From Acidobacteriaceae bacterium (lineage in GTDB: Bacteria; Acidobacteriota; Terriglobia; Terriglobales; SbA1), in contig PLEA01000517.1 of the NCBI GenBank assembly GCA_003136335.1, positions 1-13,937 on the forward strand: 13,937 bases of DNA. Direction: 5' to 3'. The notes under the pieces were generated by a model. That model had not been told where the DNA came from. It saw only the letters and a list, made by a program, of their open reading frames with translations, and did not search any database. Position numbers and translations under genes: made by a program. Positions 1 through 6,359 of this stretch are shown here, one piece after another. Position 1 is the first letter of the stretch, and the number at the start of each line of letters is the position of its first letter.

Positions 1-762
1 CTGCAGAACAAGCAGCACAAAGAGATTGCCAAGGCAATCAGTCGCCCCATCGAAGCCGTGCAGCAGGCGCTCGATTACATCCGCACGCTCGATCCCCGCC
101 CCGGCCTGCGCTACAACAAGGTCCAGGCGCGCCTCATCGAGCCCGACGTCGCTTTCGTCAAACACGGCGACGAATGGCTGGTCATCATGAACGACGAAGA
201 CCTGCCCCAGCTTCGCCTGAATCCCGCCTACAAAAAGCTGGTTACCCGCGACGGCATCAACGAAAAAAGTACACGCGACTATGTCAAAGAGCGCTACAAG
301 AGCGCCATTCAGCTCATCAAAAACATCGAGCAGCGCAAGCAGACCATCACCAAAGTCTGCTATTGCATCGTCGCCCGCCAGCAGGAATTCCTCGAACGAG
401 GCATCGACCAACTGAAACCCATGATGATCAAGGAGGTGGCCGAAGAAATCGGCGTGCATCCTTCCACGGTAAGCCGTGCCGTAGCCAACAAATACGCCCA
501 TACGCCACAAGGCGTATTCGAGCTGCGATACTTCTTCAGCGAGAGCGTTCAGGGCCCCGAGGGCGGCGGCACATCGCTGCTGATCCTCAAACGCCGCGTC
601 AAGAAGTTGATCGAGGAAGAAGATCCCAGCCGCCCGTTGACCGACGAGCAGATCACCCGCATCCTGCAATCGCAAGGCATCCAGGTGACCCGCCGCACCG
701 TAGCCAAGTACCGCGAAGACATGCGCATCCCCAGCACGCACCAACGCCGGGTAAAAAAATGA
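1..762 (+). CDS. rpoN: RNA polymerase sigma-54 factor, C-terminal part (5' end outside window)
   Basis: Sigma-54 directs core RNA polymerase to -24/-12 promoters that need AAA+ activators. The frame is open from base 1, so the N-terminal activator-interacting region lies upstream of the window. Visible parts are the end of the core-binding domain (LDPRPGLRYNK, about nt 88-120), a helix-turn-helix (MIKEVAEEIGVHPSTVSRAV, about nt 424-483) followed by the conserved TPQGVFELRYFFS stretch, and the RpoN box (RRTVAKYRE, nt 691-717) that reads the -24 element. The stop TGA at 760-762 overlaps the ATG of the next gene by four bases. The identity is secure from the RpoN box alone. hpf follows one gene later, matching the usual rpoN-hpf neighbourhood. 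Confidence 0.97.
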   Translation: MQNKQHKEIAKAISRPIEAVQQALDYIRTLDPRPGLRYNKVQARLIEPDVAFVKHGDEWLVIMNDEDLPQLRLNPAYKKLVTRDGINEKSTRDYVKERYKSAIQLIKNIEQRKQTITKVCYCIVARQQEFLERGIDQLKPMMIKEVAEEIGVHPSTVSRAVANKYAHTPQGVFELRYFFSESVQGPEGGGTSLLILKRRVKKLIEEEDPSRPLTDEQITRILQSQGIQVTRRTVAKYREDMRIPSTHQRRVKK

Positions 763-1283
763 AGGAAGAGTTTGTCACCCTGCACTGGCGCCAGAACCGA
801 GCGAGCCTGGCACAACTGCTTCTGTGCCTAACGCTGGTCGGCAGTTCCTTGGGAAGTGACGCTTGGGTGGTTCGCGAAGACGGCGTGGGTCCTGTGAAGA
901 TCGGCATGACCCTTGCCAAGTTGAGCGCGACCCTGCATCAAAAACTCTCGGAGGATAAGTTTGGGACCGACAATTGCTTTTATGCCCATGCGCGGGGACA
1001 CGACAACGTCTCATTCATGATCATCGACGCCGTGTGCTGCGACGTTAATGTGGAAGCACCTGGCATCGAGACCTCAACCGGCATTCAAGTAGGAGACTCG
1101 GAGGCGCAGGTGCGCAGAGTATACGGCTCCAAGATAAAGATGACGGCGCTTCAATACGTCGACACCGGTCACTACTTGACTGTAGTTTTCCCCGATGGCC
1201 GCTACGGCGTCCGATTTGTAACAGATAAAGGAAAGTTCACGGTGTTCTACGCAGGCAAGTACGATGCAATCCAATTACGTTGA
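759..1283 (+). CDS. Small secreted protein of unknown function overlapping rpoN
   Basis: This is a 174-residue protein I do not recognise. The ATG at 759 forms an ATGA overlap with the rpoN stop, which favours this start and suggests translational coupling; no good Shine-Dalgarno precedes it. The same frame is open further upstream inside rpoN, but that part is only a shadow. Residues 15-33 form a hydrophobic stretch after a basic N-terminus, ending near SLGS, so a signal peptide is likely and the protein probably works outside the cytoplasm. Two short similar motifs (GPVKIGMTLAKL at 44-55 and GIQVGDSEAQVRRVYG at 108-123) recall the G(M/D)..aev turn-helix pieces of small periplasmic BLIP/SmpA-like folds; that link is a guess. 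Cysteines at 73, 93 and 94 could form disulfides. Its place between rpoN and hpf looks like an insertion. Confidence 0.75.
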   Translation: MKEEFVTLHWRQNRASLAQLLLCLTLVGSSLGSDAWVVREDGVGPVKIGMTLAKLSATLHQKLSEDKFGTDNCFYAHARGHDNVSFMIIDAVCCDVNVEAPGIETSTGIQVGDSEAQVRRVYGSKIKMTALQYVDTGHYLTVVFPDGRYGVRFVTDKGKFTVFYAGKYDAIQLR

Positions 1284-1312
1284 GCTGCGAATGAGACAGA
1301 CAAGAACGTCTA

Positions 1313-1374
1313 GCCGCGAAGCGGCGCAAGCCGTGGGGCCGAGAGCACAGAACACGATCACGCCCGAAGGGGCG
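1313..1374. repeat. Two small GAA-loop hairpins ahead of hpf
   Basis: Two GC-rich hairpins lie between the secreted gene and hpf: GCCGC-GAA-GCGGC at 1313-1325 and CGCCC-GAAG-GGGCG at 1361-1374. The first shares its core with the hairpins at 3813-3835 and 3910-3931, so it belongs to a dispersed palindromic repeat family. Neither is followed by a T-run, so they are not ordinary intrinsic terminators. I see no gene in 1284-1449. Confidence 0.6.
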
Positions 1375-1449
1375 AAAGAAACGAACCACTACAGTTCCAA
1401 TGCAGTGCCCGATTTAGCTCATCGATTTAATTCCTAGGAGGGGCGCTTC

Positions 1450-2067
1450 ATGAACGTGGAATACACTGGCAGACATTACGTAGTTACTTCCCTCATCCGC
1501 AAAGAAGTAGAAACCGGCCTCACAAAAATCCGCAAAATTCTCGGCGACCGCTTCGAAACCAAGGTCATCCTCGCCGTCGAAAAGCACCGTCACAAAGCCG
1601 AAATCACCATCAGCCCGCGCAATGGCCCGCTAGTCGGCGTGGCTCAAGCCAAGGACATGAGCATCGCCGTCAACGAAGCTCTCGATCACCTCGAAAAACA
1701 GGCAGTGAAATATAAAACCCGTTGGCAATCGAAGAAGCGCTCCGCCCGCAAAAGCGAAGAAGTCAAAAAGTGGAACGGCCACGACGCAACCGTCGATCAG
1801 ACTGATCTGCAGACGGTCATCGGCCTATCCGAGAAGACCGCCATCCCGGTCATGGTGCACAAATACCCCGCCGTGGCCAGGACCACCGAGGTCCACCTGG
1901 TCCGCTCCGAAGAAGCCGTAGCCATGCGCCCCATGACCCTCGAAGAGGCCATCAAGGAAGCCCACTTTCGCGACCGCGACGTCTTCGTCTTCCGCGACCT
2001 CAAAGGCAAAGTCATGATCCTCCACCGCACCAGAGACGGCAAGATGGAACTGATCGAGGCTCCGTAG
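1450..2067 (+). CDS. hpf: Ribosome hibernation promoting factor, long form
   Basis: The product (205 residues) binds the 30S decoding centre when growth stops; the long form also joins 70S ribosomes into inactive 100S dimers. The N-terminal S30AE domain spans about residues 1-105 (beta strands with VILAVEKHRHKAEITI, then helix AVNEALDHLEKQAVKYK). A charged linker leads to the C-terminal dimerisation domain, about 145-204, carrying the typical MRPMTLEEAIKEA and FVFRDLKGKVMILHRTRDGK stretches. Length and two-domain layout match the long HPF family rather than short HPF or YfiA. The start is fixed by a strong Shine-Dalgarno AGGAGG at 1436-1441, eight bases before the ATG. It follows rpoN by one inserted gene, consistent with the common rpoN-hpf linkage. 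Confidence 0.96.
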   Translation: MNVEYTGRHYVVTSLIRKEVETGLTKIRKILGDRFETKVILAVEKHRHKAEITISPRNGPLVGVAQAKDMSIAVNEALDHLEKQAVKYKTRWQSKKRSARKSEEVKKWNGHDATVDQTDLQTVIGLSEKTAIPVMVHKYPAVARTTEVHLVRSEEAVAMRPMTLEEAIKEAHFRDRDVFVFRDLKGKVMILHRTRDGKMELIEAP

Positions 2068-2097
2068 AAGTCAACTTCGAAAATGCACTCACGGTCG

Positions 2098-2160
2098 TGT
2101 CATCCTGAGTTCCGCAGCTGATTCTCGAAGAGAATCAACTGCGCAGTCGAAGGATCCCTT
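2098..2160. repeat. Dispersed palindromic repeat downstream of hpf
   Basis: The element begins TGTCATCCTGAG (2098-2109) and ends GTCGAAGGATCCCTT (2146-2160). Inside is a long hairpin, 2113-2143: CGCAG, one mismatch, TGATTCTC, loop GAA, GAGAATCA, mismatch, CTGCG. From memory, units with these same end sequences are repeated many times between genes in Acidobacteriota and some other phyla; that cannot be checked here. With only one copy visible, the repeat call rests on that recollection plus the palindrome. It could also act as a 3' stem protecting the hpf message. Confidence 0.55.
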
Positions 2161-2225
2161 AGCCGCCAACCGTACTCGAGGCTCAAAGAGGAGTTTTAAC
2201 AACGCACCCGCACCACCGTGGAAGA

Positions 2226-2277
2226 GCGGCTCCTAAGGGCCGCGTAAGGCACGGGGATCAGGGCGGGCTTCAGTCCC
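2226..2277. repeat. Degenerate palindromic repeat
   Basis: This GC-rich stretch has a GCGGC (2226-2230)/GCCGC (2239-2243) stem and then an imperfect GGGCTTCAGTCCC palindrome (2265-2277). The second resembles the GGGCT-TT-AGCCC and GGCACGG-type palindromes found inside priA at 13078-13129. The rest of 2068-2345 holds no supported gene. Confidence 0.35.
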
Positions 2278-2305
2278 TTGGCGCACCGCGCATCATTCGA
2301 AGATC

Positions 2306-2325
2306 GATACCGCCTTTGCGGTATC
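2306..2325. promoter_or_regulatory. Hairpin 20 bases before the CBM6-like gene
   Basis: A perfect 8-bp stem, GATACCGC (2306-2313) and GCGGTATC (2318-2325), closes a CTTT loop. It ends 20 bases before the chosen ATG at 2346. A TATCAT hexamer (2322-2327) overlaps the right arm and could serve as a -10 box, which would put the hairpin over the promoter as an operator-like site; no -35 box is evident. The role is unproven. Confidence 0.3.
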
Positions 2326-2345
2326 ATGGGCCCGCTCAGGAACAT

Positions 2346-3073
2346 ATGGACAAACAACTCATGATTGATGAAATCAGCACACTGCGATCGTGTTTGCGCT
2401 TGCCCGCCATACTCGCCTTCTTTGCAATAACCGCCGTCTGTGCATCGAAGACGAATTACCTGAAAAATTACAAGGGAACTCCCGATCAGGACAGCCGCTA
2501 TCAAGGTGGGCGCAGAAGATTCCCGGACGAGTGGAATGCTCCTACTATGATCGCGGTGGAGAAGGAATCGCTTATCATGACGCCGATACTAAGAACAACG
2601 GCAGCGGAGGCCTCAATCCCGCGGACGGAACGTACTTGAATCAGTTTCGAATGGACGAAGGCGTCGACATCTCCTACACCAAGTTTAATGACCAGATCGA
2701 TAATAATCCGTATGACCTGGTCCAGCCTCCAGAAAACCAGCTCTATGTCGGATGGACCGAGCCCGGAGAATGGTTCAATATCACGGTGCAGGCTGCACAT
2801 GCCGGCGTTTATAGAGCCGATCTTCTGTACACATCAAATCGCGGCGGAACGATTTCGATCGATGTGAACGGAAAGGACGCCACTGGGCCATTAGCAATTG
2901 CGTCCACCTTCAGTGCCTCCGATCCCATTGCCTGGCGGCAGTGGCATCACTGGAACCTCATGCCAGGCGTTTTTAGGGTGCAACTTCCAACTGGGAAAAG
3001 CGTTCTCACCGTGCACATTCTTACCGAAGGGAACATGAATCTCGCATATTTCGACTTCAAGCCGTCTCGATAG
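2346..3073 (+). pseudogene. Secreted CBM6-like carbohydrate-binding protein, frameshifted
   Basis: Two overlapping frames make one protein. Frame 3 from ATG 2346 gives an N-terminus with a signal-peptide-like stretch (LRLPAILAFFAITAVCAS, about residues 17-34) and runs to DSRYQGG at 2490-2510. The continuation, AQKIPGRVECSYYDRGGEG, is in frame 2 and stays open to the stop at 3071-3073. Adding one G to the GGG at 2508-2510 restores a 242-residue protein. The mature part resembles a CBM6-type beta-sandwich (IPGRVECSYYDRGGEGIAYHD near the start, VGWTEPGEWFNITV in the middle, NLAYFDFK at the end), a fold that binds polysaccharides. AGGA at 2338-2341 is a weak, close ribosome site; ATG 2361 or TTG 2316 are alternative starts. 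Everything after the break is intact, so the lesion is recent or a sequencing error. Confidence 0.75.
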
Positions 3074-3165
3074 CGAAGCCTTACGCAACCTTGCGAGATT
3101 TCTTTCCCGTGCTTTGAAGATACAGGATGGGAATTCTGGTTTTGCCAGGAGAAATCTTTCCCAAA

Positions 3166-3200
3166 TTCAGCTGCCGTGCTGAAAGCATCAATTCTTTTTT
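3166..3200 (+). terminator. Weak terminator-like hairpin after the CBM6-like gene
   Basis: A 6-bp stem, TTCAGC (3166-3171) and GCTGAA (3178-3183), with a TGCCGT loop is followed by a T-rich run at 3192-3200. The eight bases between stem and T-run and the modest stem make this a weak candidate. Confidence 0.25.
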
Positions 3201-3229
3201 GTCGAATTCGATGCCGACAAGCGTATGAT
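3199..3229 (+). promoter_or_regulatory. Candidate sigma-70-type promoter for the small exported protein
   Basis: TATGAT (3224-3229) matches five of six -10 consensus bases and lies 40 bases before the ATG at 3270. TTGTCG (3199-3204) could be a -35 box but the 19-base spacer is long. The gene sits alone between a terminator-like hairpin and a strong terminator, so it needs its own promoter; this is the best candidate I see. Confidence 0.3.
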
Positions 3230-3269
3230 CCTCCAGCCGTTTCATTCCAATAAAAAGTAGGAGAACACT

Positions 3270-3701
3270 ATGAAGAGGCTCTTCGGGCTCGCTGCATTCC
3301 TATTGTTGCTCACGCCCGCCCTGCTCGCGCAGGAACACTACACCGAAGGACCTATCTGGCGCGTCCAACTGATTCGCGTCAAACCCACGCAAATGGATGC
3401 CTACCTCACCAGCCTCCGCCAGTCTACCAAGCCCCTGATCGAAGAAGAGAAGCGTCAGGGCATGATCATGGATTACAAAATCTTCCTTAAAGAAACCAAG
3501 AACAGTCCGGAAGATTGGGACATCTGCATAGCAGTCCAGTACAAAAATCATGCCGCAATGGATGGCCTGGCTGCAAAAGGAGAAGCAGCCCGCGACAAGA
3601 TCATGGGAGGAAAACAGGCCGCCCAGCAGCTTGGTGAGAAACGCGCCGAGATCCGAGAAATCGTCAGCTCAGAATTGCTGCAAGAAATTGTCCTGAAGTA
3701 G
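3270..3701 (+). CDS. Small exported protein, possible dimeric alpha/beta-barrel (NIPSNAP-like)
   Basis: The 143-residue product has a clear signal peptide: MKR, a hydrophobic core LFGLAAFLLLLTPALL, and a likely cleavage after LLA (residue 20). The mature part (WRVQLIRVKPTQMDAYLTSLRQSTKPLIEEEKRQG, then MDYKIFLKET, then WDICIAVQYKNHAAMDGL) has the strand-helix-strand rhythm and the 'VKPTQMDAYL' turn of NIPSNAP/ABM-like ferredoxin folds; this is a pattern judgement, not a family match. The start is set by AGGAG at 3259-3263, six bases before the ATG. It looks like a single-gene transcription unit with a strong terminator just downstream. The substrate or role is unknown. Confidence 0.8.
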   Translation: MKRLFGLAAFLLLLTPALLAQEHYTEGPIWRVQLIRVKPTQMDAYLTSLRQSTKPLIEEEKRQGMIMDYKIFLKETKNSPEDWDICIAVQYKNHAAMDGLAAKGEAARDKIMGGKQAAQQLGEKRAEIREIVSSELLQEIVLK

Positions 3702-3721
3702 TCGCGGGAGTAGTAAGGGTG

Positions 3722-3768
3722 CCCCGTCCTTGTCTCGCCGTTCTTAGGCGAGACAGGGCGGGGATTTT
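3722..3768 (+). terminator. Strong intrinsic terminator after the exported protein gene
   Basis: A 17-bp stem with one bulged base joins 3722-3739 to 3747-3763 (inner part TGTCTCGCC/GGCGAGACA, outer part CCCCG/CGGGG with one G-T pair), with a seven-base loop GTTCTTA and a short T-run at 3765-3768. It begins 20 bases after the stop codon. Confidence 0.8.
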
Positions 3769-3812
3769 GATCCTCACCTCAGGAAGCACTGCTCTCGCCA
3801 ATCAAACCCACT

Positions 3813-3996
3813 CTCCAGCCGCGAGAGCGGCGGCACAATTGACCCCAGCGCTGCAATGTGTAAGTGAGAACTGAATCTCTGGGACAGCGGCGGTGGCCAA
3901 GCCGCCACGCTCCAGCCGCGATGCGGCGGCATGTGAAAGCCCGCCCTGGAAGTGGCGGGTAGACCGGCAAAAAGTCAGTCGAGTCCCGCAGGGGAC
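3813..3996. repeat. Cluster of short hairpin repeats in a gene-free stretch
   Basis: No gene is supported in 3769-4159; frames open there lack start signals and family features. The stretch instead holds several GC-rich hairpins. A repeat CTCCAGCCGCGA-(n)-GCGGCGGCA occurs at 3813-3835 and again at 3910-3931, each with a GCCGC/GCGGC stem; a relative is at 1313-1325. Others are GGCGG/CCGCC (3889-3906), CCCGCC/GGCGGG (3940-3959) and GTCCC-GCAG-GGGAC (3983-3996). This looks like a decayed mosaic of extragenic palindromic units. I recall similar ones between genes in Acidobacteriota genomes, but cannot confirm it here. Confidence 0.6.
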
Positions 3997-4082
3997 GGCA
4001 CAGTCCTCGCGCAAACCCGTCACCACTGTGTAAGGTCGGGGAACGGAGCCAGCCGGAAGGAATCTGCAAGTAACTCGATCGC

Positions 4083-4104
4083 GTCTAGCAAGCACCCGCT
4101 AGAC
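4083..4104 (-). terminator. Hairpin downstream of mbfA, possible weak terminator
   Basis: A perfect 7-bp stem, GTCTAGC (4083-4089) and GCTAGAC (4098-4104), lies about 55 bases past the mbfA stop on the minus strand. No T-run follows on that strand, so it may stabilise the message end or simply be another repeat. Confidence 0.25.
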
Positions 4105-4159
4105 ACTCAGCCGTAAAGACGTAGCTCAGCTCGCTGCGTCTCCCGCGGCCAGGATTGTT

Positions 4160-5125
4160 TCACGACCCCCCGTATCTCCCGATCAGCATGCCGGTAATGA
4201 AGACCAGAACGCCGCCAAGCCCGACCTGCAGGGCCGCGGAGACCCAAGGCGTATCCATATAACGCTTCCGAACCCAGGTGATCACTCCCAATTCCGCCAC
4301 CACCACAACTCCCGCAGCCCAGAGGGCCATGCGGAAGTCGCGCAGCCAAAACGGCAGCGTGTGCCCGATGCCTCCCAGCGCCGTCATTGCCCCGCAGATC
4401 AAGCCGCGCACCCACGGATGGCCGCGTCCGGTCAGACTGCCGTCGTCCGAAAGAGCTTCCGCAAAACCCATGCTGATGCCCGCACCGGCCGAAGCAGCCA
4501 ACCCAACGAGAAATGCCTCGTGACTATTCTTGGTAGCAAAAGCAGCCGCGAACACCGGCGCCAGCGTCGATACCGACCCATCCATCAATCCCGCCAGCCC
4601 AGGCTGCACAATCTGCAGAACGAACAAACGACGCTGCGCGACCTCTTCGTCGGCCTTCACGTTGGCCGGAAGTTTTTGCTTGTCGAGTTCCTGGGCGCGT
4701 TCTTCGTGTTCGCGCTCTTCGTTGGCCAGGTCATCCAGCAGTTGACGAATGCTCGCATCCTGCGTGCGAGCTGAGGCCTTTTCGTAGAATCGGCGAGTCT
4801 CCACCTCCATGGTGCTCGCCTCTTTCCGCACCGCTTCAATGCGCAGAGGGCGCACCAGCCACAAGGCCGGACGATCGACAAAGCCGCGCACGTCTTGCCG
4901 GCGGATCAGCGGAATGTGCTCACCGAATTTCTTCTGGAACAGTTCGAGCAAACGGCGCCGGTGTCCCGATTCTTCTTCCCGCATGCCGTCAAACATCGAG
5001 GCGGTTGCGGGATAGTCCTGCCGCAACCCGTCGGCAAAGTCGGCATATACGCGCTCGTCTTCTTCTTCCAGACCAATGGCCAGAGCAAGCACTTCGCGTT
5101 CCGTAAGATCCTCGAACTTTTTCAT
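4160..5125 (-). CDS. mbfA: Membrane-bound ferritin: erythrin-like domain fused to VIT1 iron transporter
   Basis: A 321-residue two-part protein. Residues 1-145 are a rubrerythrin/ferritin-like helical domain with two diiron half-sites: E20-E24 and E52xxH55, then E107/E109 and E137xxH140. Residues about 174-321 are a VIT1/CCC1-type membrane domain starting QPGLAGLMDG (D182-G183), with about five hydrophobic segments and the SMGFAEALSDDG signature near 218-229. In Bradyrhizobium and Agrobacterium such MbfA proteins export iron and protect against peroxide. ATG at 5125 is chosen because GGGAGGT lies upstream on the minus strand (5139-5145); the GTG at 5149 would start before that site. The gene is divergent from rapZ, separated by 163 bp. 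Nothing in the sequence identifies its regulator. It probably entered between hpf and rapZ. Confidence 0.92.
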   Translation of the reverse strand: MKKFEDLTEREVLALAIGLEEEDERVYADFADGLRQDYPATASMFDGMREEESGHRRRLLELFQKKFGEHIPLIRRQDVRGFVDRPALWLVRPLRIEAVRKEASTMEVETRRFYEKASARTQDASIRQLLDDLANEEREHEERAQELDKQKLPANVKADEEVAQRRLFVLQIVQPGLAGLMDGSVSTLAPVFAAAFATKNSHEAFLVGLAASAGAGISMGFAEALSDDGSLTGRGHPWVRGLICGAMTALGGIGHTLPFWLRDFRMALWAAGVVVVAELGVITWVRKRYMDTPWVSAALQVGLGGVLVFITGMLIGRYGGS

Positions 5126-5272
5126 GAGGCCATAGCTTACCTCCCGCACGGGCTATAAACAATCCGGATTTCCGACTTCTTGACTGGCGATTGCCAGGAC
5201 TGGGAGTCAGACGCCAGGCCCGCGGTATTTCAGTTGGCAATCCGGCCCACAAAGCGAAGGCCGCGTCTGGAG

Positions 5273-5281
5273 TGCTACTAT
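5273..5281 (+). promoter_or_regulatory. Extended -10 box just before rapZ
   Basis: TGC followed by TACTAT (5276-5281) fits an extended -10 element and ends seven bases before the rapZ ATG. A transcript would begin at or next to the start codon, and there is no Shine-Dalgarno, so a leaderless message is plausible. No -35 box is evident at the right distance. Confidence 0.45.
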
Positions 5282-5288
5282 CCAGTTC

Positions 5289-6221
5289 ATGCAGCCGCGT
5301 CGGTCTTCTAACCGGCCACGGAAAAAATCGGAGGTCAAAGCGACAAAACCCTCCCGCGCCAGGCAGCACACGCCGGAACTGGTCATCATCACCGGCATGA
5401 GCGGTTCGGGGAAAGCCTCGGTGTTGAAGGCCTTCGAAGATCTGGGTTACTACTGCGTTGACAACCTGCCGATCCAACTTATCCCGCAATTTGCCGACCT
5501 GGCTGTGCAGTCGACCGAGATTCGACGCACCGCGCTGGTCGTTGACGTGCGCGAAGGATCCAAGTTGGAAGAGCTTCCAAGGATATTGAAATCGGTCGGG
5601 CGCATGATTCCGACAAAGGTCGTCTTTCTGGAAGCCTCCGACTCAGTTCTGATGCGCCGTTTCAGCGAGACGCGCCGCCCGCATCCTCTCGGCACAAACT
5701 CCCCTGTAAAATCGGCGCTAAAGGCGGAACGCCGTCACCTGAGCGCCATCCGGGCGGTCGCCGATTTCGTTATCGACACTTCCAAGTTCAACGTACACGA
5801 GCTTCGCGCTCACATCACCGAGCGTTTTCAGGAACAGTCCTCGGACAAAAACATTCTGGTATCCTGCGTGAGCTTTGGATTCCGTCAAGGCGTTCCCGAG
5901 GACGCCGACCTGGTCTTTGACGTACGCTTCCTACCGAATCCCCACTTCGTGCCCGAGTTCCGTCCGCTGACCGGGCGCGATCCGCGCGTCGCCCGCTACA
6001 TTCGCTCCTTCCCGCAAACACGGGAGTTCATCTCGCGCATCTCCGATCTTCTCGTTTACTTGCTGCCGCATTATATCCATGAGGGCAAGAGCTATTTGAC
6101 GATCGCCTTCGGCTGCACCGGCGGGCAGCACCGTTCCGTCATGATCGCCGAGGAAGTCGGCAAACATCTTCGGCGCGCCGAATATCGCGTGAAAGTCATG
6201 TACCGCGACATCCCCAAGTAA
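5289..6221 (+). CDS. rapZ: RapZ family nucleotide-binding/RNase adapter protein
   Basis: In E. coli, RapZ senses glucosamine-6-phosphate and delivers the sRNA GlmZ to RNase E, tuning cell-wall precursor synthesis; in phyla without GlmZ the RNA partner is unknown. The 310-residue product has a P-loop domain (GMSGSGKA at 36-43, then FEDLGYYCVDNLP) and the VVFLEASDSVLMRRFSETRR stretch (111-130), followed by the C-terminal domain with DVRFLPNPHFVPEFRPLTG (211-229) and CTGGQHRS (276-283), the region that binds the sugar phosphate in E. coli. The Walker A has alanine where serine or threonine is usual. A basic tail of about 28 residues precedes the P-loop; no alternative start in that tail has a better signal than ATG 5289. 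ptsN or hprK, its usual neighbours, are absent. Confidence 0.95.
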   Translation: MQPRRSSNRPRKKSEVKATKPSRARQHTPELVIITGMSGSGKASVLKAFEDLGYYCVDNLPIQLIPQFADLAVQSTEIRRTALVVDVREGSKLEELPRILKSVGRMIPTKVVFLEASDSVLMRRFSETRRPHPLGTNSPVKSALKAERRHLSAIRAVADFVIDTSKFNVHELRAHITERFQEQSSDKNILVSCVSFGFRQGVPEDADLVFDVRFLPNPHFVPEFRPLTGRDPRVARYIRSFPQTREFISRISDLLVYLLPHYIHEGKSYLTIAFGCTGGQHRSVMIAEEVGKHLRRAEYRVKVMYRDIPK

Positions 6222-6359
6222 GTGCAAAACACGAGTTGACATCTTATGCCCGAGGAAACTGAAACGGCATTCCATGGGAGCATGACTCAAGTAGAATAAG
6301 CCTTGCAGTCCATGCCTATTCGAATAGCAGCAAGCGGTTGCGCACCGCGCGGGAGGCCC

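Noticed and set aside
174..758. Open frame running through rpoN into the small secreted gene
   Set aside because: It is rich in Arg/His/Pro, as expected from out-of-frame reading of a GC-rich gene, and lies wholly within the well-matched rpoN frame; only the part from 759 carries a signal peptide and its own character.
2279..2295. Possible sigma-54 -24/-12 site (TTGGCGCACCGCGCAT)
   Set aside because: The GG and GC pairs do not have the required spacing and the -12 half does not match TTGC(A/T).
3779..4095. Two minus-strand open frames of about 96 codons in the gap before mbfA
   Set aside because: They have no ribosome site or recognisable motif, are Arg/Gly/Cys rich, and run through the hairpin repeats.
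6236..6241. Perfect TTGACA after rapZ as a -35 box
   Set aside because: At the expected 17-base spacing the sequence is CTGAAA, a poor -10 box; TAGAAT at 6292 is too far away to pair with it.
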